Below are positions 52,332 through 61,727 of a stretch of DNA of 64,000 nucleotides, in pieces; within the stretch, counting starts at the first letter, position 1, and every line of letters starts with the position of its first letter. This DNA is from an uncultured Glaciecola sp. (lineage in GTDB: Bacteria > Pseudomonadota > Gammaproteobacteria > Enterobacterales > Alteromonadaceae). The notes under the pieces are model-generated. The model did not search any database. It was not told the origin of the DNA and was given only the letters and a program-made list of their open reading frames with translations. Both the position numbers and the translations under genes were made by a program. The stretch is taken from NCBI GenBank assembly GCA_947496235.1, contig CANMCE010000010.1, positions 62,001 through 126,000 of the forward strand. Reading direction: 5' to 3'.

Positions 52332-55300
52332 TTAGAAGCTTTCCCATTCATCATCGTCAGCTAATGCTGGTATGGCATTAAGGGATGCTTTTGGTGCTGC
52401 CGGAAGCTCTTTCTTTTTACTACTAGTTGTGGTTGTTACGGAAGGCAGTTCTTCAAACTGTTGAGACAACATATCTGGCTCAGATTCCTTCACTTTAGTG
52501 ATAACATCACTGTTATTTAGTTTAAACGCGCCTACCCGTTGATTTAAGTCAGATGCCTGAGAGCGCATGCTTTCTGCCGCGGCTGCTGCCTCTTCTACAA
52601 GTGCTGCGTTTTGCTGCGTCATTTCATCCATTTGACTAACGGCTTTACTGACTTCATCGATACCTGTAGCTTGCTCAGCTGACGCGGCGGCGATTTCGCT
52701 CATAATGTCGTTAACGCGCTGGATTGAAACGACGATTTCTTTCATAGTTTCACCAGACTTTCTAACCAACTCGTTTCCGCTTTCAACTTTGGTAACAGAG
52801 TCAGAAATAAGGTCTTTAATGTCTTTTGCAGCGTTTGCAGAGCGCTGAGCCAAGGTTCTCACCTCAGATGCAACCACCGCGAATCCGCGACCTTGTTCAC
52901 CTGCTCTGGCTGCTTCAACCGCTGCGTTAAGCGCAAGGATGTTAGTTTGGAAAGCGATGCCATCAATTACCCCAATGATATCTGAGATTTTCTGCGCAGA
53001 TTCATTAATGGAACCCATGGTTACCACCACTTCTTGAATCAATTCACCACCGTTACTGGCCACAGTCGTTGCTTGAGATGCTAAGCCATTTGCCTGGTTC
53101 GCATTTTCCGCATTCAATCTTACGGTGCTGGTAAGCTCTTCCATGCTTGAAGCGGTTTCTTCAAGACTGGAGGCTTGTTGTTCTGTTCTGGTCGACAAAT
53201 CAGCATTGCCAGAGGCGATCTCTGAAGATGCATTATTAATGGTGTCACTGGCTTCACGAATTTTGCTGATAACACTGACTAAGTTGTCTGATGTGGTGTT
53301 ACAGTAATTTTTAAGCTTATCAAATGTCCCTTTATAGTGACTGTCGATACGTTTGGTTAAATCGCCCTCAGAAATGGCCATCAACACGTCAGCAACTTCA
53401 TTTAGTCCTGTTTCAGTGGTGGTCATTAATTGATTTAACCCTTGTGCCATTGCCAGCATAAAGCCTTCTTTACCCTGTTCTTTCACACGTTTTTCGAAGT
53501 TACCTTCAAGACTGGCTTGAACTAATTCGCCAATTTCACGTTCAGCTTCAACTTCTTTAGTGCGATCTAACCATTCAACAACATAGCCAATTTTTTCACC
53601 ATCATTACCAACAATAGGATTAGCTATTAGGCGGAATACTCTTGAGCCAACGTTTATTTGTGTGGTGTGAGTTGATGACAATCTTTCAAGCATAGATTTT
53701 TGATGGCTTGGATCTTTATGGAATCTATCCATATTTTGACCTTCGATAGCATCCGCATTAAAGTGTGGTAACACCTTTTTCAAATCTGCTTCCGCTGCTT
53801 TCAACATGGTTTTTACTGAGCGGTTAAGATAAGTAATTTCTCGATCTGCATTGGCAATCATTACGTTTGTACTTGTGCATTCTAGCGCTTCTAGCATACG
53901 TTTTATGCGGCGTTCTTCGCTAAATACTTCAGTCATATCATGCCATTCGAGGCTACAACCAATAGTTTGTCTGCTGTCATCTAAAATTGGGCATACTGTT
54001 ACGCGGTAAGTTCTTTTGCCTAGTTCTAAACGTAAATCCTCTCCCTTACCATTTCTGCTTAATAATGCATTTTGTAATGCACTATTGTTGCTGATAGTAC
54101 TAATTCGAGAGCCAAGTAGAGTTTCAACATTAAATTGAGCAGACGTTTCGCGAATATCGTCTTCGCCTGCTTTTAGCATCTTGTACACGGCGTCATTCAT
54201 GTAAGTTACTAAGCCGTCTTTATCGGTCATCATGAAAGCAGCAGAACTAGCATCGAGGGCTTGTTTTACTTTAGATGCTTCCACAGCAACTTCAGCCGAT
54301 ACTTTAAGTTTGTCTGTTAAATTTGACAGTTCAGATTCTAAAATACCCATTTCATCAGTACGATGGGTATTAAATTCCAAATCAAATTTGTTGTCTGAAA
54401 TGCTTTGAAATCTGCCGATTAGTTTGTTCGCAGAGGTTTGAATTGAGCGAATAATCACAAAGCCAATGACACAGCTTATGATCAATAAACCCAAGATTAT
54501 GCTCAAGGTAGTAAATCGACTAGAACCAATATTGCTGATGCGCTCGTCAATCACCATTTTCAAGCTGTCGACATTATTGGCTTTTTGATCAAGTAATTGC
54601 ACAATTAGTCCATTAACCTCATTGAAATACGAGCTACTGGGGTAGGTTTGAACTTCTTTATTGATGATTTCTTGACGCGTCAAATCAGTTAAGCGTTGTA
54701 TGCTATTTTGCAAATCTGAAGCTGCTTTGGCGCCAGAAGTAAACCTATTGTCAGCATCAGCGGCTGCTGACATATTCAATGTATAATCTTGCAATGGTGC
54801 AGTAAGGTTGCGCAGATAACCATCAATAGTGATTTTATCCGCAGCGCTCGGATTGCCATTACTCAAAGCTTGCGTACCTGTCGCTCTGACTTTGCTCAAC
54901 GAATCTGCCAAGCGAGGAAGATTCTGCAAGTTTGCGATAATTAAGTGGTAGCTCGAAGCCTCGGGATCATAGCTAAGTCCAGAAGTGTTTAGGATTTGAG
55001 ATAATAACAAATCCAAGTCACTGATGAGGCTTGAATGGGCGACTAAAGATTCACTCACAGACATATTTCGAGAACTTACTGAACGCTGTAAGGATTCCCA
55101 ACTACTATTTAATTTTGCTAGTTCATTGGATAAGCCATTACCTAATCCAGATGCATTTATTGAACTTTGGATGCGGTCGAACATTTGGTCAACATCCTTG
55201 GCACTTGAAGATAGACCAGAGTTTGCACTTGAGTCACCTAGAAGTAAGTTTGATGCAAATCCACGATGTTCAGCAACTGCAATTTGTAACTGAATAGTTT

Positions 55301-55469
55301 GACTCGCAGGTTCAATCCCAACTTCTTCTAGTTCAGCGGAGCTTTGGTTAGAATAAGACAGTTCTGTGTAGTAATAGGTAGGTAGCGCTAGACCTGCAAA
55401 AGATAGTAGCGCGAAAATACCCATCTTTACGGGTAATTTAATATTGTCGAACAGTTTTAGAACATTCAT
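52332..55469 (-). CDS. large PAS-containing methyl-accepting chemotaxis protein
   Basis: About 1045 residues from ATG 55469, 1 bp after the cheW stop. Transmembrane helix, a long periplasmic domain (about 30-320), second helix, HAMP, two PAS-type units (TDKDGLVTYMNDAVYKML and NADREITYLNRSVKTMLK), another HAMP-like segment, and the signalling domain with the hairpin tip AFQTNILALNAAVEAARAGE. It ends DDDEWESF; EWESF fits the xWxxF tether that binds CheR/CheB in some receptors. Ligand unknown. Confidence 0.92.
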   Translation of the reverse strand: MNVLKLFDNIKLPVKMGIFALLSFAGLALPTYYYTELSYSNQSSAELEEVGIEPASQTIQLQIAVAEHRGFASNLLLGDSSANSGLSSSAKDVDQMFDRIQSSINASGLGNGLSNELAKLNSSWESLQRSVSSRNMSVSESLVAHSSLISDLDLLLSQILNTSGLSYDPEASSYHLIIANLQNLPRLADSLSKVRATGTQALSNGNPSAADKITIDGYLRNLTAPLQDYTLNMSAAADADNRFTSGAKAASDLQNSIQRLTDLTRQEIINKEVQTYPSSSYFNEVNGLIVQLLDQKANNVDSLKMVIDERISNIGSSRFTTLSIILGLLIISCVIGFVIIRSIQTSANKLIGRFQSISDNKFDLEFNTHRTDEMGILESELSNLTDKLKVSAEVAVEASKVKQALDASSAAFMMTDKDGLVTYMNDAVYKMLKAGEDDIRETSAQFNVETLLGSRISTISNNSALQNALLSRNGKGEDLRLELGKRTYRVTVCPILDDSRQTIGCSLEWHDMTEVFSEERRIKRMLEALECTSTNVMIANADREITYLNRSVKTMLKAAEADLKKVLPHFNADAIEGQNMDRFHKDPSHQKSMLERLSSTHTTQINVGSRVFRLIANPIVGNDGEKIGYVVEWLDRTKEVEAEREIGELVQASLEGNFEKRVKEQGKEGFMLAMAQGLNQLMTTTETGLNEVADVLMAISEGDLTKRIDSHYKGTFDKLKNYCNTTSDNLVSVISKIREASDTINNASSEIASGNADLSTRTEQQASSLEETASSMEELTSTVRLNAENANQANGLASQATTVASNGGELIQEVVVTMGSINESAQKISDIIGVIDGIAFQTNILALNAAVEAARAGEQGRGFAVVASEVRTLAQRSANAAKDIKDLISDSVTKVESGNELVRKSGETMKEIVVSIQRVNDIMSEIAAASAEQATGIDEVSKAVSQMDEMTQQNAALVEEAAAAAESMRSQASDLNQRVGAFKLNNSDVITKVKESEPDMLSQQFEELPSVTTTTSSKKKELPAAPKASLNAIPALADDDEWESF

Positions 55470-55470
55470 T

Positions 55471-55962
55471 TTACTCAAGCTCCACTTTTGCACTTGTATC
55501 GTAAAGGGCTAGTTCGTCACTAGTGATTAACTTTTGAATATTCACTAGTATGATCATCTGTTCCTTGATGGTGGTTAATCCGTGAAGGTATGAACTATCA
55601 AATGCCACACCAAACTCCGGTGGCGGTTTAATTTCCGAGCTTCCTACTTTGATAACATCGCTGACTTCATCGACAACAATGCCGACAATACGATCGCCAA
55701 TCATTAACATAATCACTATGGTAAATTCATCGTAAGTTGCTTTACCGACATTAAATTTGATTCGCAAATCCACGATGGGGACAATGTCACCACGCAAATT
55801 CAGGACACCTTTAATGTACTTGGGCGCGTTAGCTATTTTGGTTACCTGCTCATAGCCACGAATTTCTTTTACTGTCATTATGTCTAGGGCGTAATTCTCA
55901 TCGCCTAGCACAAAGGTTAAAAACTCTTTCTTTTCTTCGTTTTCGGTCTGCTGTTCAGACAC
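55471..55962 (-). CDS. cheW: chemotaxis coupling protein CheW
   Basis: About 163 residues: FLTFVLGDENYALDIMTVKEI, YIKGVLNLRGDIVPIVDLR, IVGIVVDEVSDVI. Bridges receptors and CheA. The GTG at 55962 (MSEQQTENEEKK) is preferred because it clears the cheA stop at 55970; an ATG at 56034 would overlap cheA by 65 bp and adds no family sequence. The ribosome site is weak, so the start is uncertain. Confidence 0.92.
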   Translation of the reverse strand: MSEQQTENEEKKEFLTFVLGDENYALDIMTVKEIRGYEQVTKIANAPKYIKGVLNLRGDIVPIVDLRIKFNVGKATYDEFTIVIMLMIGDRIVGIVVDEVSDVIKVGSSEIKPPPEFGVAFDSSYLHGLTTIKEQMIILVNIQKLITSDELALYDTSAKVELE

Positions 55963-55969
55963 TTTTTCT

Positions 55970-57982
55970 TTAACTGACAACTGACACCTCCTGATCTGCT
56001 GGCGACTTAACTTCATTTGCGATTGATTCAACATCTAAGATCATAGCTACACTGCCATCACCCATAATGGTTGCGCCTGCAACCCCAGGTACTCGTCTGA
56101 AGTGTTGTTCTAAGCTCTTAATGACAACTTGTTGTTGGCCTTCAAGGTTATCCACTAGAATGCCAAAACGTTTACGACTAGTTTCCACTAACACCACAAT
56201 GGCATCGGAAGGTTCTGCGATGGCATTTTCGATGCCCATCATTTTATGTAAATGCACCAAGGGCCAATATTCTCCGCGCACCCACAACAGATGATCGTTG
56301 GATAAACGTTTCAATTGGTCTGGGGTTGGTTGCATGGATTCAACAATATTAGTTAGGGGAACCACAAAGGTTTGGCCCGCTACGGATACGCACATGCCAT
56401 CAACGATAGCAAGCGTGAGCGGCAAACGAATGGTGATCACTGAACCTTCTCCGGCATGACTTTCGATTTCTACCGAACCACCGATAGATTCGATATTTCT
56501 GCGCACCACGTCCATTCCAACGCCTCTACCTGAGACATCGGTAACAGCTTCGGCTGTAGAAAATCCAGGCTCAAAAATCAAACGCCATACTGCACTATCT
56601 GGCATATCATCTGATACATCAAGACCGTTTGACTTAGCTTTCTCTAAAATACGTTCACGGTTTAGACCTGCGCCGTCATCGGTGATGGTAATTAAAATAC
56701 TTCCACCGCGCTGTTCTGCACCTAGGATGACGGTACCTTGTTTGACTTTACCTCTGCTTTCACGGACATCGGGCATTTCGATACCATGGTCGACACTATT
56801 GCGAACCAAATGGGTTAGCGGATCGACCAATTTCTCAATTAGCCCTTTATCAATCTCTGTGCCGCCACCTTCGATGACTAGATTGACGTCTTTCTTCAAT
56901 TTATCCGCAAGATCACGCACAACACGAGGGAAGCGGTTAAAGGCAAAAGACATTGGCAGCATGCGCATGGACATAACAGCTTCTTGAATTTCACGAATGT
57001 TTCGCGATAACTCACCGATGGCGCCTTCAAGCTTTTCTTCGGTTTCGCCATGCACTTCTTTACCCACGATTTTTATCATGGATTGGGTAATAACTAACTC
57101 GCCAACTAGGTTAACCAATGAGTCGATTTTGTTGGTGTCGACCCGAATAGAGCTGGATTCTTTGCTGTCAGCTCTGGGTTTTTTGGCTACAGTGCTAGAC
57201 TGTCCAGCAACGCCTCTAGACTGTCCAGCAACGTCTGGTTTCGCACTTTTAGTAGCTGCTGGGGCAGCAGGTTTTTGCTCATTTGCGGCTGGTTTTGCTG
57301 GCGCTTTTTCAGCTGCTGGGGCTTGTTCATCCCCTTCGTTTTTGGTTTCAGCTACTTTATCGCTGCCTGGCTCATCATCAAAGAAACCAAATGCCGCGCC
57401 GTCATCTTCAGTTTCTGCAGAAGTTTTGGTTGCTTGATCTTGATCTTTTTCGTCGTAGAAACCATAAGCGGTCTCCTCTTCAACTGTTTCTTCATTTTCG
57501 AAAAATCCAAAGGCTTCATCTTCACTTTCGCCTTCTATGGGATTTTCATAAAATCCAAAACCATCTTCTTGCGCAGCGGACTCACCAGTTTCTTCATTTT
57601 TCAATAAAGCTTCTAGGGCTTGAGTACCTTGTTCAATTGCTTCCCAATCGATTTCTTCTTCGGTTTGATAGCAATGCAAAATATTCTTTAGAGTGTCAAC
57701 TGTGGTCAACAACTGATCAACAATGGGTTTGCTAATTACCAACTGCTGTTGACGTGCTAGATCAAGAATATTTTCCATAACATGGGTTAGGCCTGTTAGG
57801 GCGTCAAAACCAAAAACGCCGCTACCCCCTTTGATGGAGTGAGCAGCTCGGAAAATGCTATTGAGATCTTCAATGTCTGGATTGTCTAAGGACATCTCCA
57901 TCAAGAGATGTTCCATTTCATCCAAATGTTCTTGGCTTTCTTCAAAGAAGACGCCATAGAATTGACTCATGTCTATGGACAT
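55970..57982 (-). CDS. cheA: chemotaxis histidine kinase CheA
   Basis: 670 residues. P1 phosphotransfer domain with His48 in AAHSIKGGSGVFGF; a long acidic linker with repeated GFxFxE motifs (about 145-215) and a Pro/Ala-rich part holding two palindromes (57195-57228) read as AGQSRGVAGQSS; dimerisation domain; ATPase domain (LVRNSVDHGIE, DDGAGLNRERI, GRGVGMDVVRR); C-terminal CheW-like domain. It has no recognisable P2 domain. Confidence 0.97.
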   Translation of the reverse strand: MSIDMSQFYGVFFEESQEHLDEMEHLLMEMSLDNPDIEDLNSIFRAAHSIKGGSGVFGFDALTGLTHVMENILDLARQQQLVISKPIVDQLLTTVDTLKNILHCYQTEEEIDWEAIEQGTQALEALLKNEETGESAAQEDGFGFYENPIEGESEDEAFGFFENEETVEEETAYGFYDEKDQDQATKTSAETEDDGAAFGFFDDEPGSDKVAETKNEGDEQAPAAEKAPAKPAANEQKPAAPAATKSAKPDVAGQSRGVAGQSSTVAKKPRADSKESSSIRVDTNKIDSLVNLVGELVITQSMIKIVGKEVHGETEEKLEGAIGELSRNIREIQEAVMSMRMLPMSFAFNRFPRVVRDLADKLKKDVNLVIEGGGTEIDKGLIEKLVDPLTHLVRNSVDHGIEMPDVRESRGKVKQGTVILGAEQRGGSILITITDDGAGLNRERILEKAKSNGLDVSDDMPDSAVWRLIFEPGFSTAEAVTDVSGRGVGMDVVRRNIESIGGSVEIESHAGEGSVITIRLPLTLAIVDGMCVSVAGQTFVVPLTNIVESMQPTPDQLKRLSNDHLLWVRGEYWPLVHLHKMMGIENAIAEPSDAIVVLVETSRKRFGILVDNLEGQQQVVIKSLEQHFRRVPGVAGATIMGDGSVAMILDVESIANEVKSPADQEVSVVS
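57195..57228 (-). repeat. two palindromes with 21-bp period in the cheA linker
   Basis: CTAGACTGTCCAG at 57195-57207 and 57216-57228, exactly 21 bp apart, read as AGQSRGV and AGQSSTV in CheA. The same 21-bp period occurs in the TIGR02444 gene (19850/19871). No box-like 9-mer nearby. Confidence 0.88.
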
Positions 57983-57994
57983 AAGAAGCCTGCC

Positions 57995-58360
57995 TTAGTT
58001 AAGTACTTTTGCAGCGACAGCTAGGAGTTTCTGAGGATCAAATGGCTTCACCATCCACCCAGTAGCCCCAGCCGCTCTTCCTTGGGCTTTCATGCTATCG
58101 CTAGCTTCAGTGGTTAACACAACAATCGGAGTTGAACGGTAAGACCCTAAACCTCTTAACGACTTGATTAGCGTTAATCCGTCCATTCGTGGCATGTTTT
58201 GATCAGTGATAACGAAATCAAATTGCATACGTTTACACATATCAAGCGCGGCCTGCCCATCTTCGGCAGTGGTAACTTGATAGCTTGCCGATTTTAGTGT
58301 CACTTGAACCATTTGACGAATCGATGGTGAATCATCAACTACTAAAATATGCTTACTCAT
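57995..58360 (-). CDS. cheY: CheY-type response regulator
   Basis: 121 residues, single receiver domain: MSKHILVVDDSPSIRQMV, phospho-acceptor Asp53 in FVITDQNMPRMDG, Thr in VLTTEAS, Lys in MVKPFDPQ. 12 bp upstream of cheA. It may drive motility or act as a phosphate sink; sequence alone cannot tell. Confidence 0.93.
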   Translation of the reverse strand: MSKHILVVDDSPSIRQMVQVTLKSASYQVTTAEDGQAALDMCKRMQFDFVITDQNMPRMDGLTLIKSLRGLGSYRSTPIVVLTTEASDSMKAQGRAAGATGWMVKPFDPQKLLAVAAKVLN

Positions 58361-58363
58361 TCA

Positions 58364-60028
58364 CTAAAACTCTCTTTTTAACGTAACTTCAGTTTTGTTT
58401 CCGGGAGGGGAAACTATTACTGAGCTACATAGTTTATTAATTAATGAAAGACCACGACCTGATAGGGACGCGTCTTTCATTTCACTTTTTGCTTTTACTT
58501 CATAACCGCTTCCGGTATCTGAAATCGAAAACGAAATATGGTTAGTGCTTGGCTCATACTCAAACGACATTTTGAGAGCATCTACTTCTTTAACGGCAGC
58601 AAGTCGTTCTTCTTTTGCAATTAAATATTCTGCAAACCCTGACATGTCATTTTTTAGCTTTGAATCTAAACCTAAAACACCATGATCTAATGCATTACTG
58701 ATAAGTTCGGCGAATACGGTGAAAGCACGTTGACGCAGATCGCCAATTACATCGACACAGCGCATTAAGCTGTCAAAGCAGCCAATAATGTCAGCTGACG
58801 CCATTAAACCGCCGTTCATTTCGATGGATGCAGAAAGCTTGCCAGATTTCTTTACCTCACTAAAATCTCGCTCGTACAGATGCTTCTCGAAAAGTGCATC
58901 TACCTGAAGATCACAGAGTGATAAATCGTCGGTCAATTCTTGAATTTCATTAAACACGGTAAAGTCATTGATGATGCGAGATACCAGTGACTCGTTGTTC
59001 TTATTCTTTTTAATGCAATTAAGTAGACGTTCTAAACCAAACTCTTCCCCTGATTTATTGCACTGCTCGATAATGCCGTCACTGTATAAAACGAAGTTTT
59101 TATAAGGATGACTTTCGCAAGTGGTAATAGATGGGTCAAAATCGTCGGGATCTAAAATTCCAAGCGCCATAGTATTTGATGAGAATCTATCTATCTTTCC
59201 ATCATGTCTAAGGGCGATGATGTCGGGCATACCACCATTAAAAATCATGCATTGGCGAGAATTAAAGTTTATTTCTATACCCGCTAATGCTACAAATTTA
59301 TCATCGGGTAATTCTTTACCAAGTTTAGAGTTTCCTTCATGTACTATGTGTGCCAGAGAAAGCCCTTTTCTGATCATGGCTTTTATAGTGGTTACTAAGG
59401 GTAGAATACTGATTGCGGCTGCCAAACCATGGCCTGTTGCATCGGCTAATATTATGATGCGGTTTCCATTAGGTGCGGTTTCGCTGATAAATACATCGCC
59501 ATTAAAAGTACTGGATGACTGCAGGTAAGTGTCAATACATTTTTCTTCATGTACTAAAGATGCAGCTACATGTTCGTAAACATATCTAGCCAAAGACTCT
59601 TCTTGCTCACGTTGATCTATCAATTTTTCCAATCGTTGGGTTTGTTCTTCCAATTCAGCTTCTTTGGAATACAGCGCTCTCACACGTTGCATTTTTTGCC
59701 ATAACAAATCTAAGGATATAGGCTTTATTAAAAAATCATCGGCACCTCTGACAAAAGCATCGGCCATCACATTCTGATTGTCTTCAGCAGTGATCATCAT
59801 GACAGGTGTAGGTGTGCTTAATAAATCCGTAATTTCAGAAATAAAGGTCAAACCATTACCATCAGGTAATTGGTTATCTAACAATATGAAATTGAATACA
59901 GAAGTGGAGAGATGCGCACGGGCTGCTGCTAAGGTATTTGCAACAATAGTTTGACAGTCGTGATCTTCTAAAAACGTCTGTAAAATTTCAGAAAATAAGC
60001 TGTCATCTTCTATGATCAGAGTACGCAT
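58364..60028 (-). CDS. receiver-PP2C phosphatase-serine kinase fusion (HsbR-like)
   Basis: 554 residues in three parts: receiver (1-120, Asp51 in FILLDNQLPDGNG), a coiled-coil linker (about 128-155), a SpoIIE/PP2C phosphatase (NGDVFISETAPNGNRIIILADATGHG, ending NIHSDG-type YSDGIIEQ), and a C-terminal HATPase of the anti-sigma kinase type (FAELISNALDHG, FSISDTGSGYE, GRGLSLINKLC). This architecture matches partner-switching regulators such as Pseudomonas HsbR. The adjacent STAS gene is the likely substrate. Confidence 0.88.
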   Translation of the reverse strand: MRTLIIEDDSLFSEILQTFLEDHDCQTIVANTLAAARAHLSTSVFNFILLDNQLPDGNGLTFISEITDLLSTPTPVMMITAEDNQNVMADAFVRGADDFLIKPISLDLLWQKMQRVRALYSKEAELEEQTQRLEKLIDQREQEESLARYVYEHVAASLVHEEKCIDTYLQSSSTFNGDVFISETAPNGNRIIILADATGHGLAAAISILPLVTTIKAMIRKGLSLAHIVHEGNSKLGKELPDDKFVALAGIEINFNSRQCMIFNGGMPDIIALRHDGKIDRFSSNTMALGILDPDDFDPSITTCESHPYKNFVLYSDGIIEQCNKSGEEFGLERLLNCIKKNKNNESLVSRIINDFTVFNEIQELTDDLSLCDLQVDALFEKHLYERDFSEVKKSGKLSASIEMNGGLMASADIIGCFDSLMRCVDVIGDLRQRAFTVFAELISNALDHGVLGLDSKLKNDMSGFAEYLIAKEERLAAVKEVDALKMSFEYEPSTNHISFSISDTGSGYEVKAKSEMKDASLSGRGLSLINKLCSSVIVSPPGNKTEVTLKREF

Positions 60029-60042
60029 ATTTAAAGGATCTT

Positions 60043-60324
60043 TTAGCTAATATCGAAGAGTCGATCGAAGTTTGCGATCTGTAGAATCTCCTTGGCACTG
60101 TCTCTTGCGCCTCTTATTCTCACTGAAATGTTTTTACTTTTTGCTTTTTTTTGAAACAGCACCATCATGCCTAAAGCAGAGCTGTCCAAATAGCCTACTT
60201 TACTGAAATCTAAAGCGATTTCAGACACAGTACCATCATTTAAAATGGTCTGATACTGTTCAGTAAAATCTTTGTGATAACTAAAATCAAACCTTTCAGG
60301 GATTTGTAATGCTCTTTCACTCAT
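60043..60324 (-). CDS. STAS-domain anti-sigma factor antagonist
   Basis: 93 residues, single STAS domain, IALDFSKVGYLDSSALGMMV with candidate phospho-acceptor Ser48 or Ser49, and VRIRGARDSAKEILQIANFDRLF. The start at 60324 uses GAGGAAC upstream; an in-frame GTG at 60339 is the ribosome site itself. Expected to be phosphorylated and dephosphorylated by the neighbouring fusion protein. Confidence 0.88.
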   Translation of the reverse strand: MSERALQIPERFDFSYHKDFTEQYQTILNDGTVSEIALDFSKVGYLDSSALGMMVLFQKKAKSKNISVRIRGARDSAKEILQIANFDRLFDIS

Positions 60325-60348
60325 GGAATAGTTCCTCACTACCTAGTA

Positions 60349-61512
60349 TTAGAATAAATCGATGTCACCGGCTTGCATGCTGGTGGCAGAAACAGGGTTA
60401 TGCATGCTTTGGCGACGCTCTTCAATAGAGGCCAAATGTGCTTGTACTTGTTGTAAAACGTCGTTAATGTTTTGCGTATCTATAGCTGCCAGTTTTTCGC
60501 GAACAAAGGCGATTGATTCCATGGTATAAGTAAGGTTCTGTCCATTGATGTCGCCGAATTGAAGTCCTCTTATTGCGCTAGATAACGCCGCTTCCAAGTC
60601 GTTAGAAACCTTTTCTAAGCCTGAGGTAACGCGCGAATCCGATTCGGCTTTCAAGATGATGCTGTTCAAAGCTTCATTAATGTCTTTTTTTGCATCTATA
60701 ACATAGCTAACGTCATAACTGGCGAGCTCGCCTACTTCGGTAGTCAAACCTTCTATCTGTGAAGACATTGTTTTTAGTTTGGCTTGAATTTGATCACTAA
60801 ATTCAGATGATCGATTGGATAGAGATCTCACCTCATCAGCGACTACCGCAAAACCTCGACCATGTTCACCAGCACGTGCAGCTTCAATTGCCGCATTAAG
60901 TGCCAAAAGATTAGTCTGATCAGAAATACTATCGATATCTTTCACAGCTTTTAGAACCGCTGGTACTGATTCGTAGATAGTGGTTACTTGGTCAAGCAAA
61001 GCCATAGAAGATGCAGACATATCCACAGTAGATTTAATAAATTTATCTAAGGTTTCCGCCGTATTATCGGCAAAGATACGCATTTTTTCGCTGTAAAGGG
61101 TTTCACCGCTTGCATCTGCGCTAATGAGATCTTGAATAGTTTGCGCCTGGATATGCACTAATTCCTGTAGCTCATTAAAGCTGGTACTTAGTGTTGATAC
61201 CGCGTCATCTTGGGTTTTCTTGATTCCATCGATATTCGATTCGCATTCGATCAGCGTAGGAACAAACTCATCGATTAACGGCCGAATATCACCAACGCTT
61301 GACGCAGGAGCGTCATGGGCTTCATTTGAAACTTCAACAGGTGACACGTCTGGCGCAGATTCAAACGTGCTCGCTTGAAAATACAGGAGGCCGAAAAGTC
61401 CACCTAACAAGGCGACAAATGCGACAATTTCCGACATGCTCACAAATATCACTGAAGCAACAACTGCTAAGGACACTGCATATATTAAAATTTTAGGAGG
61501 CACTGATAGCAT
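60349..61512 (-). CDS. short membrane-bound MCP-like protein
   Basis: About 387 residues. Two close hydrophobic segments at the N-terminus ([18 protein letters not shown] and [17 protein letters not shown]) have almost no periplasmic loop between them; the rest is cytoplasmic coiled coil with the MCP tip [20 protein letters not shown]. No sensory domain and no HAMP are visible. Start 61512 (MLSVPPKIL) is the first ATG; a TTG at 61572 is an alternative. First gene of the che/STAS block. Confidence 0.8.
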   Translation of the reverse strand: MLSVPPKILIYAVSLAVVASVIFVSMSEIVAFVALLGGLFGLLYFQASTFESAPDVSPVEVSNEAHDAPASSVGDIRPLIDEFVPTLIECESNIDGIKKTQDDAVSTLSTSFNELQELVHIQAQTIQDLISADASGETLYSEKMRIFADNTAETLDKFIKSTVDMSASSMALLDQVTTIYESVPAVLKAVKDIDSISDQTNLLALNAAIEAARAGEHGRGFAVVADEVRSLSNRSSEFSDQIQAKLKTMSSQIEGLTTEVGELASYDVSYVIDAKKDINEALNSIILKAESDSRVTSGLEKVSNDLEAALSSAIRGLQFGDINGQNLTYTMESIAFVREKLAAIDTQNINDVLQQVQAHLASIEERRQSMHNPVSATSMQAGDIDLF

Positions 61513-61727
61513 AAACAATTTACTCAATGGACCCGCAAAATATATACTGAATTTAGCAATTGACAACGACAAAGGTTTGACACAAGCGACAGCAGATTGA
61601 CGACTTGCTGCTAAGTCATTGAAACTTGCCTAATCAGAACATTTTTACTCAGTTAGGTATAAAGAGTTATCGTTTATATTTTTAAAAAGTTTAACCTTTT
61701 GAGATAATTTATTGGTAATTTTTCTGC

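Noticed and set aside
6624-57228. Reading the palindrome as a known site (LexA box, matS, parS, SlmA site)
   Set aside because: LexA needs CTGT-N8-ACAG; matS is GTGACRNYGTCAC; parS and SlmA sites differ too. Density here is also far above that of matS.
57283-57735. A 150-codon open frame opposite cheA
   Set aside because: Antisense to the low-complexity acidic linker of cheA, whose biased composition opens other frames; no ribosome site or family.
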